From the NCBI GenBank assembly GCA_017311185.1, contig JAESUZ010004127.1:186001-250000 (forward strand): a DNA stretch of 64,000 nucleotides, given 5' to 3'. This document shows positions 54,220 to 64,000 of this stretch, in pieces. The notes under the pieces were generated by a model. That model saw only the letters and a program-made list of their open reading frames with translations. It was not told the origin of the DNA and did not search any database. This DNA is from Proteles cristata cristata. Its lineage: Eukaryota; Chordata; Mammalia; Carnivora; Hyaenidae. The stretch's first letter is position 1. Each line of letters begins with the position of its first letter. The translations under genes were made by a program, and so were the position numbers.

Positions 54220-57120
54220 TTTTAATGCATCCAAGAACATTTTGTTTTCACTCATTCAGACAAGATAGTATTATATTAAATGTCATAGTTTTTATATAGT
54301 CTAACCCAGTAAAAAGTATTTTTCTAATAATCTGGCTACCACGTGATTGATTTCCTACATTAGTTAACCAATTAAAAAATTTTTTGAGATTTTTTAAATA
54401 GGCTTCTTTTTTCTACAATTCTCCTTTGTGCTTGGACATTATTTTCAAATCTAAAATCTGAATTGGCCATGATGAACACGAGGATAATTTTCTTCCATTT
54501 TTTAGTGTGAGGAAATTATTTATTATCTTTTTACTTCAAAGATAAAGTCTAGATAAAATGTTAATTGATTCCTTCTGGCAATATTTGAGAACTGGTAAAA
54601 GTATCATCCTAAAAACATGGATGTAGCAAGCAATGTTGGAAAATATTAAAGCCTAATTTCCCAAACAGACATATTATGAAAAAGGACATGGAGCATTTGA
54701 TGCAAGAACAAGAAACAAGAACAGGAAAATACATAAAACCAATGAGAACAAGATCATCAAAATGCCAGAATATTCAAAAAGTAGCAAGCAGTAAGAAATT
54801 AAGGCATTACAGGGGTGGGGGGTGGGGAACCAGGAGCAACAACAATGGATGTAAATTGGAGTTGTGAAGAGGAAAATTGAAGAAATTAAGAAAATTAACA
54901 AATTGCAGTTTTTAGTAGATTGTAGCATTTAGATAAGGAACAGTAATTTCAAAAAAGAAGGCTGTTTTTAAATTCTGATTCTATTAATTTTGTAACTTGA
55001 ACCAGATGCTACGTAAAACCATTCAGTTCAAATGATCAAGTGGAAAATTACCTACTTTCCAACAGGAAGCCTTAGTCATCCAATTTAAGACCTTGATTCT
55101 ATTTTGGCATTGTGTCAGTATTTGAGGTAATGTAGAAGAAAAAAAAAAAACAGATCAAATTTGAGATTAACTCTGAGCCATCCCAGGTGGGTGTTCTCAG
55201 CCTGGGTTTAGCCAAAAGCATCTTGACGTTGCTCTGCTTTGGGTTTTGGTTGGGCAGAGCCAAGTCCTTTGTGACCTCAGATCTGCTTCTCTGAACCCTA
55301 ATGTTCATGCCATTCCAATTTCCCTCTTCATTTTAGACTGACTGAAATGGGCTCTTTTATTTTGAGTAGGTCTTAACTCATTTTTAAATTTCCTGGAGAG
55401 AGACATAAAACTGAACCCAAACATGGAAATCATATATACAGGGCCACCCAGACCCCAGAGGAGTCTTACAGGCCTGTGCCCAGCTGGGTGACTGATCCAT
55501 GTTCCAGGTATGACTGCTTCAAAATCCCAGAAAGCAGTAAACTCCCTCTGTATTTTCTAACTTTCAGTGTGGAGGAAACAATGAATCTTGGAGGAAATAA
55601 AAATGTTTTCCAGCTCCTGAAATGAATGTAGTAATGAAGTCCCAACCTCAGCATCTAGCATTTGGAGACCAAGGAAATTGCTCCACATCTGGGAAGTCTT
55701 GGTCCTTCGCCCAGTACCTGGGGATCGAGTGGGCTCAGTAAACACTCTCAGAATGGGATTCAGCAAAACTCCAAGCTTATTACCTTTCATCTACCCCACA
55801 CTAGATCTAAAAGAACATTTGAATGTTCTCAACCCTCTCAAAATTAATCTCAATGCTACCTGATTCTGCTGAAATAAGGTGACTATTCAAGTTGTTTTAA
55901 GTTTCAGTATGTCGAAAATAGTCTTGTTATGATACCATGGTTATGAAAAATTAGAGTGGCTAGTTGACTTTCTTTTCTTTAAATCCATCCTAAGTCTTGG
56001 ACTGTGTTCAAAGGCTTACTTTTTTTTCTATGTTTACCCAAATGAACTTGACCAGGGGCACTCAGCCACGTGTGGAATTTTTTTCTTTTTTAAACTCCTT
56101 TAGAGCTTTCTCATTTTAATCACCAAAACAGGCTAAGGTTCAATTTCCCTTTTCAACTGTTTTTGTGGTTGTAAAACAGGAAAAAATAAATAAAACATAC
56201 CTATCATCATCATTCCACTTTTATATTGCTGAATTCACCCAGATGGACTTGCTGAGCTTGGTACCTGTTGGGCCTTTCTAAGAGAAAGGAATAGCCCTCA
56301 AGCTTTCTCCTGTCCAGTGATTTGTTTGACATCTACCCTCCTCTGGTGTCCACTCATCTTAGATTTTTCAGAAGAATCTCAGTTTTAAATATTGTGTTCT
56401 TCTGTTGTCATTAAATGTGAAGGGCCACCCCAGGACACTTCCTGGACCAAAATATCCACATAGGAGTTATGGCAGTGTGCAGTACAGGCACTACTTAACA
56501 CCAATCTTCACAGTTCTCTTTTTCCATAGTGATCTAGGTTTGTGTATCCCAGGGAACCAAGCTTTTCTCTTAGTAAAGGCTGATGTAGACCAGCCATTAC
56601 TGCGGTGGATCAAAGGATTGCCTATTAGCAGAAAGAATCCCACTGTACTCACAGACAATCACAAATATTCTCAGAGTGGATAGAATGGTTTAAAATATCT
56701 CTTCACTGTTTCCAGATTAAGCAGAAGCTTTCTCATATGGGCCTCCACACGTCCCTTCTTTCTTGATATCCTTTCTTTCCTACCATCTGTCCACCCTCAA
56801 TACCCCCTTCATCACTGCTCTGGTATATGAGCTCTGGGAAATCCATCCCTGGTTTCAAAGGTGGGATGGTGCATTCTCACTATCTTCAGAGCAGAGCCCT
56901 TTCAAAACCAACCTACCTCATGCATAACACAGATGTGTTATTCTTCTAGAAAAAAAAAAATCCCTCCTGGGCAGATGCACAGGGATAAAGGTGGTGAAAA
57001 GTTCATTTTACCACAGAGGAATAACAAGAAATTAGGGAGAAGAAAATATTTTGCTTAGGAGACTCCCACTAATATATATTTTTAAATCATGGTGATTGAA
57101 GGGGCACATTGCCTGTGAAG
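54220..57120. other. Repeat-poor unassigned sequence, 2.9 kb
   Basis: The largest stretch without a recognised repeat. Open frames (62-92 codons) show no domain, and the 54,674-54,928 minus frame is low-complexity. A gggtggggggtgggg run sits near 54,812. The region could be unique intronic or intergenic DNA and is a sensible place to test for conserved non-coding elements. Confidence 0.5.
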
Positions 57121-57124
57121 ATAG

Positions 57125-57350
57125 CAGTAGCTAATATCACTGAGTACTTTCTTTAAGATAGATACTGAGCTACAGTGCTTTACTTGGATTATATCATTTA
57201 ATCCTCAAAATGACTCTAAGTAACAGATGCTGTTCTTGTTACAATTTTGTTGATGAAGAAACGGATTAGGAAGATTAAATTGCTTCTTTATGGTTAGACA
57301 GCCTTGACTTCTGGTTCAGAAGATAATGTGCACTATCCACATTATAGTTA
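57125..57350 (-). repeat. MIR
   Basis: tactgagctacagtgctt, tacttggattatatcatt, taatcctcaaaatgactc, gatgaagaaacggattag, cttctggttcagaa are in reverse-complement MIR order. Confidence 0.75.
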
Positions 57351-57359
57351 CTTGAGTAT

Positions 57360-57835
57360 AAGAGTTAACTACCCTGGACCAGAAATAGAATAGAGGTGCA
57401 AAATGGTAAACTGACTGAACCCAGAAGCCTCAAGGCTCTGGATCTGGACACAAGCAGTGGCTACCAGGAGGCAAGGATCTGTGGGGTAAAAGGAACTGGA
57501 AGTTCTTGGTCACACACAGGGCAGGAGCCGGGCTCACAGCATGAAGGAAGGAGCTGGGAGAGGGCTGTCCTTAATCAGAAAAAGACTAAACAAGAAGAGA
57601 AAGCTCACGTAGCAGATATTCTTCCTCCTGGAGCTCTGGTCTTTAGACAGCTGAGGATCTGAGAGAGCAGCATATTGGTTCATCAGAATATGAGACAGTA
57701 AGCCAAGTTGCCTTTGGCTCTGCAAGGGAGTCTTCTATCTCCTATATATCAGAACAGCCCTCCCAAACTGCTCTTACTCCTCTTAATTTAGAGGCTCAGA
57801 GGGCCTGGACTAGGCACTTGCAAATCTGTTAGCCT
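57360..57835. other. Unassigned sequence
   Basis: An 88-codon plus frame (57,396-57,662) has no domain, no conserved motif and no splice-site context. No repeat recognised. Confidence 0.4.
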
Positions 57836-57839
57836 GAAA

Positions 57840-58220
57840 GAGAGAGAGACAAAAATACTATGAAATCTAATATTTAAAAAGCCAACAAAATCAACAGTGA
57901 ATATAGTTTTATAGAATATGTTATGGACTCAATATTATAGGCTATTTTTGACAAAACCTTTAAATAAGTATGCTAAATGTGTTCAAGAAGAAATAAGGGC
58001 ATTACTTCTCTTAACAAGAAAAGGAAAAACTCCACAAAATAAAAGCAAGGAAAACTAAAAACAGGTACAATAGCAAAGAAAGACAACCAACATGGACTTG
58101 AAAAATGTAGTATCAAAATGAAAATGCAATAGGGTAAATTCCAGAAAGGACAGACTTGAAGAAAGACTAGCTACTTGGACAACAGTAGATAGAACACAAC
58201 CTGTTTTTCAGTTCATATCA
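57840..58220 (+). repeat. Possible ancient L1 5' region relic
   Basis: aaataagtatgctaaatg, tgttcaagaagaaataag, cttgaaaaatgtagtatc, aaaatgaaaatgcaatag and acagacttgaagaaagac resemble the upstream region of old L1M elements (tataagtatgctcaagga, then tgaaaaatgcaataactg). The match is loose. Confidence 0.4.
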
Positions 58221-58224
58221 CAGA

Positions 58225-59550
58225 GAAAATATCTATTAGGCCTTGACTTTTTCTTCCTCGGGGCAGTCTAACATCTATGAGATGTGGCTTTTAAGCCTTT
58301 CCAGACTTAGCTTAGCAACCCTCCCTCCTGGGAACTTTTCACGAGTAAATGCATTCTGTTTTTGTATATTAAGAATATTCAGTCCTGTGAGTATAGGTCG
58401 CCCCCCTTTGCATGATCCTAAAGCAATGAAAAGAAATGACTTGCCCCTTCCACTCTTCTCAAGTACATATTGATGACCATCTATAGATCCCTGAATGATT
58501 CGGTGACCACACTTCCCTGTTCTGATAGATCCCAGAGTGTGAGGGGCTCAATTTGGAAGTCCCGTCAATGCAAGATGGAGAGGGACACATTCTTCAGTGA
58601 AAGAACATCTATCTCTGTTGCCAGAGGTTGCAGAGGAAAGAGTTTGGGAATTCAAGGAGGTGTTGGCTGCCTTGTCTGAAGAGAGAAATGGTGCTGATAC
58701 GTTTTGTGCAGTTCAGGGCAAAATTAAGCTCCACAAGAAGGGTTGTATATGTGACTCTGAGGAAGCCCCATTCCTGGTTGAGTTTCTAGCTGTGCAAGAG
58801 ATAAGATGCAGCAAAATGATACCTCACCGTACTGTATTTTAGAGCTACAGTCCCTGCTCAAGAAGCTACTACTGACAGGCCTTATAGCTGAGGGTGGCAT
58901 GCCTCCCCCGAGACAGTGGCTACCCTCAAAAGGAGCCTTCTGCTGGAAGCATGGAAGCTAGAAGTACACTGGGGACCCAAGGGGCACTTTGGGACCTGAG
59001 GCCACAGAATAGCACGTGTGTGTTGGATTTTCTTTCAGTTTATTCAGATGCTTAAAAATGCTATGGACAGCATACTTGCCATTTGAAAGGTCGATGGTCA
59101 CCATTATTGAGGATTTCAGTAAAATTAATATTCCCTGGGGCCCTTAATGCATGGGCATATTTTACACAAAGCTACACAAATAGCAGTGGCAAGCTGAAAG
59201 TAAGTGAAAGGGTTTGAGCCATTTGATTTGGAGGATACTCTTAGTGGTGGTTACACTGAGGAATATTGCCTGTTACCTTGACCTTAGAGAGTCTCAGGCT
59301 GGGCATCACCTCCTTCCGGTTCCCCTACAAGGCCATGATAGATCTGGAGTGTGTATGCTGGTCTCTGGAAGCGTCTCTCCTGTCCCAATCCACAGCTGGT
59401 CTGCTCACTCATCTCCTCTGGTCAAGCTTTCCTTCTGCCCTTCAGCAATTCTTTCCTCCAGAAAACTCTGTCTTCCCTCATAACTATCTTGTGTAACAAT
59501 TCCTTTTCATTTTTTCCTATCTCCATTATTTATTTTGCTTTGTTTCCCTA
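58225..59550. other. Repeat-poor sequence of moderate GC
   Basis: Contains several 66-89 codon plus frames (58,243-58,842; 59,214-59,551) overlapping in different frames. None has a domain, a start context or recognisable splice boundaries, so no gene is called. Confidence 0.45.
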
Positions 59551-59552
59551 GA

Positions 59553-59645
59553 AACACAGAACCAGAAGATACTGTAAGGATTATCTGGTTCAACATCCAC
59601 ATCTTACAGATGAGAAAACTGAGGCCCAGAGAGTATAAGTTATCA
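59553..59645 (-). repeat. Probable MIR-like fragment
   Basis: aaggattatctggttcaa, catccacatcttacagat, gagaaaactgaggcccag, agagtataagttat match the widespread tctagtccaacc, then cattttacagatgagg, then aactgaggcccagagagg block. Confidence 0.55.
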
Positions 59646-59649
59646 TTTT

Positions 59650-60336
59650 TGTTTTAGTGAGCCATGGGAAAATAGGATCCTTGAAGAGAAATCTGGCTCC
59701 TCTCAGACAGCTGGCTATATTTCTGGGACTTTACGTCAATAGAGTTCCTCAGAGTGGCAGACACTTCCTGAAGCCCTTGAGAATGCCCCAGAAGTCCAGC
59801 ACTACAGCTCATTCTGAAAGTATCTCCTCTCTCTTAGGAATAGGCTCAGTTTTTCTCTGATCTTTTTGGACTCTTTGCATAGTCTGACCCAGTGTGCTCC
59901 TTCCCCAGCTTTCCGATAATCCTGATGTTATCCAGAATGTTCTCCATCCAGCCTGACCTGGTTCTTCATCTCACTGCTTCTGTCTAATATCACTCTCTTT
60001 GCCATGGAATTTGCCTACTGATCCAGCAGCTGATTGCATCATTCTGCTCCTCCTGAGTGTCTTTTGATGCCCCATGGTGACCATAAGCAGGGATCGGTGG
60101 TTAGGTTGCACTGGGATCAACTCAGCCCCCAGTTCCACAGTGGTAGAGACATCCGTCTGCACCTGCATGCCGTGCCTGCCAAGGAGGATGTTTGCAGACT
60201 TTAGGGCTGATGAGGACGAGACTCTCAGAGAGCTCTTGCTGGACATCTGTGACCCAAGGCTCCTCTTTAGGGGGAATAAAGGGAGGCAAACCCAAATAGC
60301 CTTGGAACCATAGAATGTTCATCCTGAACTGCAAGT
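59650..60336. other. Unassigned sequence of moderate GC
   Basis: 79- to 91-codon frames on both strands at 59,971-60,334 overlap each other without a domain. It may be an old LTR or unique DNA; I cannot tell. Confidence 0.4.
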
Positions 60337-60355
60337 AAGAGTTAGTCTAAATGGT

Positions 60356-60570
60356 GGGGCACCTGGGTAGCTCAGTCAGTTAAGCATCTGAGTTTCACTC
60401 AAGTCATGATCTCATAGTTTGTGAGTTCAAGCCCTTCGGTAGGCTCTGTGCTGACAGCTCAGAGCCTGGAGCCTGATTCAAATTCTGTGTCTCCCTCTCT
60501 CTCTTCCCCTCCCCACTCATGCTCTGTCTCACTTTCAAAATATAAATAAATATTAAAAAACGATTTTTTA
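60356..60570 (+). mobile_element. SINEC_Fc-type SINE, older subtype
   Basis: ggggcacctgggtagctc head, ttcactcaagtcatgatc, gctgacagctcagagcct, CT-rich stretch, aaataaatattaaaaa tail. Target duplication aagagttagtcta (60,337-60,349) and aagagttaatcta (60,571-60,583), one mismatch. Confidence 0.94.
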
Positions 60571-60660
60571 AAGAGTTAATCTAGACAAGAGCCCAGTGGG
60601 TATCAGATTTAAGAAGCATTCACATCATTTTAGGAGACTGTTAAAAACTCAGTTTTGGTG

Positions 60661-60726
60661 ACAATAAACTATTTTTAAAAATTAAAACAAAAAGATGGTA
60701 AAAAACAAAACAAAAAAAAAAAACAC
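60661..60726 (+). mobile_element. L1 3'-end micro-insertion with A-rich tail
   Basis: Between ctcagttttggtgac (60,648-60,662) and cttagttttggggac (60,727-60,741), which look like a target duplication, lies aataaactatttttaaaa and an A-rich tail. aataaactattt is the extreme 3' end of the young L1. Only about 15-20 bases of L1 are identifiable. Confidence 0.6.
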
Positions 60727-60744
60727 CTTAGTTTTGGGGACCCT

Positions 60745-62650
60745 ACCCAGAGAGAATGCTTACTTGGTCCACAGCAGAGGTGAGGAAAGTGACTTTTTAA
60801 TAAACACATGTGACTCTAATTTGGAGCCCCTCAATATGCATACCTCCTGGGGTTGCAAATAAGGAAACTGAGGCCCAGGACCTGTTGGTCTTCTACCCAG
60901 GTGCAGCAGGTTGAGGCTTCCCAGCCCTGCAGAGAGGAGGCCTCTGTCTTTGATCTCACACCACTACGTGGCGGTGACTCTTCCCCTGGTGGGCTGTTCT
61001 CCCAGATAAGTACCCAGAGGAAGAGGGAAATTCAAGGGCACGAAGGAGAGTGGCACAGAAAAAGAATTGGAAAAGCAGTAAGGACAGCTACAAGCACTTC
61101 GTTATTTCACCAAGCGGAAGCATCCAGTCAGCTCTGGGAAATCAGCCATCAGCCACCTGCCAATCCATTCAATGTATGGTCAGTCACTCAGCTGATGGAA
61201 CACAACACAAATGTCTCCCGAAGCCTTTCTTCCTCCTTCCCCATCCTTCTCCTCCTCCTCTTCTTCCTTATTTTACTTCCCTAAATGTAATGTAAAATAT
61301 GAAGTTGGAGAGAGAAATTGATACAAAATTTTGTGTATCAAAATTGTGTACGTGACTTTTCCCCCAAGAATTTTACAATGTGACATCATGTAAATGCAAA
61401 TATATCAGGCTGTCCCCTAGTCCTCAAAGGCCACCAGGAATGATGCAGCAGCACAGTCCTGCCTTCTTGGCATGCCTCACGCTTCCTTTTCTCAGTGTGA
61501 TCCCAATGATGGAGTGTCACATCTGCAGAGAGTACAGAGGACGAGGCATTAACAGTTGCCTAGTAGAAGTGCTTTCTTAAAAATGATTTTATCTTTCAGT
61601 CTGAGCTCCTCTTTAAAATTAAAATAGCCATTCAGCTCTTTCGCGCCTCGTGTGCAATTTCAAATTACATCTTCTTGCAGTTTTCCCAGTGCGTGCCAAG
61701 ACCTCACAGATGAGAGGATGTTTTATATCTTCGGTGTAAGTTTTGTTCCACTCACACACATTAATCACCAAATGCCAAGAAGCAGCAAATATATGGGACA
61801 AAACAGGCAGCATAAATTACATTTTAAGGTGCCCAGATAAGAGCAAAGTCAACATCTCCATGTACCACCTCAAATCTCTTCTGGAATTAGATGGTGGTAT
61901 AAATTTGGAGCTATAAATAAAAGACATTTCTGTACTGTGTTATACTAACATCATAAAAACAAACCACGTTTCCCCCTCTTTTGAATGTGCCTGAATTTGA
62001 ACCAGAAGTCAAAATGGTTTTGGAGAAACACAAAAATGTGCAAAATAAAAATAAATTTGAGCCAGGAATTTTTTTAATTGCTAAATGAAAGTCATCCTCA
62101 CACATTGCAGCTACTTGAGACTTCCAGTCACACTGTGACAAAAATTCCTGGGTAAATGATCGTCTTCACTTTGTTGGATAACATTCCACATAAGGGTTTA
62201 CTTAAAACGTTATGGTTACAGTGGAAATCATTCCTGTAATGAGATTTCTGGTTAAGAGAAAACAGTGGTGGGAGCTCTAATGATAAAATACTAAGAGTGG
62301 CCCTGTGTGGGTTTGGAAAACCCCAAATGTACGTGTATTATAAGTGTCACTTCTCAGTATGTGCCAGATGAGATCTAGACTTCGCTGCTTTTGAAGGGTA
62401 GATGCCTCTCATGGGTGATCCCCATGAGATACTAAGTGAATGTTCAACAAATGATGGTAAAGGTAGAAGCATTCCACTCTATGCCATCAGAGCAGACATT
62501 TATGAGCTATGCCTAACGACTGGATACCTCTGAATTTTATGAAAACTTGTAGCAGAAATTAACTGCTATTTAGCATGCTTAAGTATTGAAAGTGATTTTA
62601 TTTTGGTTTTGTAGGAAAAATGTTATTTTACCCATAAAAATATTATACAT
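60745..62650. other. Repeat-poor unassigned sequence, 1.9 kb
   Basis: No SINE or L1. The longest frame (143 codons, plus, 60,853-61,284) ends in a low-complexity S/L/F-rich stretch and has no domain. The part from 61,600 to 62,250 is balanced in composition and could include a conserved non-coding element, but that cannot be judged from one sequence. Confidence 0.5.
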
Positions 62651-62656
62651 TGTTTT

Positions 62657-62866
62657 GGGATGCCTGGCTGTCTCAGTTGGTTAAGCGTCCAAGTTCAGGT
62701 CATGACCTCACGGTTCATGTGTTCAAGCCCCTCATCGAGCTCTGTGCTGACAGCTCAGAGCCTGGAGCCTACTTCTGATTCTCTCTCTCCCTCTTTCTTT
62801 CTGCTCCTCCTCTACTTGCATTCTGTCTCTCTCTTAAAAATAAACATTAAAAAAAATTTTTTTAAA
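62657..62866 (+). mobile_element. SINEC_Fc-type SINE, older, decayed
   Basis: gggatgcctggctgtctc head, ttggttaagcgtccaagt, cacggttcatgtgttcaa, gctgacagctcagagcct, CT-rich stretch, aaaaataaacattaaaaa. Eight or so bases are lost before caggtcatgacc. Confidence 0.9.
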
Positions 62867-62869
62867 CAT

Positions 62870-63765
62870 ATGTTGTTTTTTACAACCACCCCCAAAATCA
62901 TAATCTGTGGATGCAGCAATATTCTAACAATTCTGGGCAAAAGGCATACAAACATATGATTAAAAATAAATATATTGACATCAATAAATATAAAATGCAA
63001 TAAATTTGCTGATGAATAAAATTCTACACCCTCATGTCATATTGTAAGTAATTTTGCCTTCCAAAGAATGCTGGTGCCTGAAAGTCCAGCCATAATATAA
63101 AATATATGTGAATGGATTTTCATATAGCACTCTGGACAAAGTAAATATATCACACAAAATTCAAAAAGGTGGCAAGACACAATAAATCAATTGAAAATAA
63201 TTCATAGATATAGAGCCAAAGTACACATAAACAAATAATAATAATAACTGATTGAAAGCTTTAAACTACATAATAAATTTGAAAGAATTCCCACTGTCAC
63301 ACATATGCATGCCACAAAGCCAAATAGTTCACTGACTCTGAGTAAATAATAGGGAACAAGGGAAAACTTGAATTCTAATAGATATTACCTTGAACTTTTT
63401 ATTATAATGATTTGATTGGCTTTAAGCTATAGTTTATTTTGAAGCAAATATTATCTCAAATGTTAGTAAAATAACTCCAAATCTACTTCTCCTCAGTTAT
63501 GTGACTTCAGGTTTGTTATTTTTTGGTTTAACAAACACCTCCCCGGCATGCCAGGTCCCACCCGAAGGAGTGGTACTGTCACGACTGTCATGATGTCCAC
63601 CCTTGAACCTTGGAGGGCTGGGCTGACAGTTGGCCAGGAGCTCGTTGGAAATGGGAAAAACTCATTATATTTGGAAGAGGTTGAGGGATGTGTGTCATAG
63701 CCAACAAATCCAATATATTTGGATAACTGTAGTAACAGCTGATAGATTGATATGTTTTTGTTATT
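62870..63765. other. Unassigned AT-rich intergenic sequence
   Basis: No repeat identified. The short GC-richer part at 63,535-63,660 (cccggcatgccaggtccc, gagggctgggctgacag) stands out from its AT-rich surroundings without explanation. Confidence 0.4.
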
Positions 63766-63769
63766 TTAA

Positions 63770-63992
63770 AAAAAATTTTTTTTAATGTTTTATTTATTTC
63801 TAGGAGAGAGAGAGAGAGAGAGAGAGCGTGAGCAGGGGAGGGTCAGAGAGAGAGGGAGTCACAGACTGAAACAGGCTCCAGGCTCTGAGCTGGCAGTCAG
63901 CACAGAGCCCGAGTGGGGCTCGAACCCACTAACCGCGAGATCATGACCTGCGAAAGTCGGACGCTTAACCGACTAAGCCACCCAGGCGCCCC
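63770..63992 (-). mobile_element. SINEC_Fc-type SINE, young, at window edge
   Basis: Reverse complement: ttttatttatttctagga, a run of GA, gtgagcaggggagggtca, ggcagtcagcacagagcc, aaccgcgagatcatgacc, gcgaaagtcggacgctta, head ccacccaggcgcccc. A small deletion (gacctgcgaaag, lacking taa) distinguishes this copy. The right-hand target duplication falls beyond or just at the window end. Confidence 0.93.
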
Positions 63993-64000
63993 CCCCCTTT

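Noticed and set aside
60853..61284. 143-codon plus frame
   Set aside because: No domain, no splice context, low-complexity end; compatible with chance in moderate-GC sequence.
1..64000. CRISPR-like array of spaced repeats
   Set aside because: The recurring blocks are dispersed SINEs on both strands with irregular spacing and A-rich tails, not short direct repeats with uniform spacers.

Overview
The window is nuclear DNA from a carnivoran mammal, almost certainly a felid. The evidence is 27 copies of a tRNA-Lys-type CAN SINE whose head reads ggcgcctgggtggct and whose body and tail match the cat-type SINEC_Fc group rather than the dog SINEC_Cf type, plus several copies of one young L1 family ending in tttgacaataaactattt. 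I found no protein-coding gene, exon, tRNA, rRNA or snRNA gene, CRISPR array or bacterial feature. The longest open frames are L1 fragments, their antisense shadows, or chance frames. This is repeat-dense intergenic or deep intronic sequence.

Layout. 1-5,965: old L1s on the minus strand (ORF2 at 1-2,366, a second 3' end at 2,367-3,830, then ORF1 and 5' UTR at 4,290-5,965), cut by four SINEs. 5,966-20,800: mostly ancient or unique sequence with a CR1/L3 relic, a hAT relic, a MaLR LTR carrying an L1 tail, L1 3' ends and SINEs. 20,820-21,880: a MIR split by an L1 with a 5' inversion. 24,030-27,512: old plus-strand L1s. 27,512-40,617: an old minus-strand L1 carrying two SINEs, a 500-bp young L1 and a 6.9-kb full-length young L1 (32,550-39,412) with recognisable 5' UTR, ORF1 and ORF2. 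40,619-41,115: two SINEs inserted one after the other into the same target, leaving three copies of the target duplication. 41,116-52,000: microsatellites, MIR, a long L2 relic and SINEs, two of them with perfect 18-19 bp target duplications. 52,100-54,215: an old minus-strand L1 with an inserted SINE. 54,216-64,000: mostly repeat-poor sequence, with MIR, L1 relics and SINEs, ending in a young SINE that reaches the window edge.

Nothing here acts together as a pathway. The internal logic is retrotransposition: L1 supplies the machinery, and SINEs, 5'-truncated L1s, an inverted L1 and very short L1 tails show its target-primed insertion marks. The full-length L1 is broken by frameshifts and stops, so it is a fossil in this assembly. 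I saw no convincing undescribed functional system. The most interesting observations are the nested L1 stack, the re-used SINE target sites, L1 insertions only tens of bases long, and open frames on both strands of the L1 CpG-rich 5' UTR. Family names come from memory of consensus sequences, not a database search; boundaries are usually good to about 5-20 bp where target duplications are quoted and looser elsewhere.
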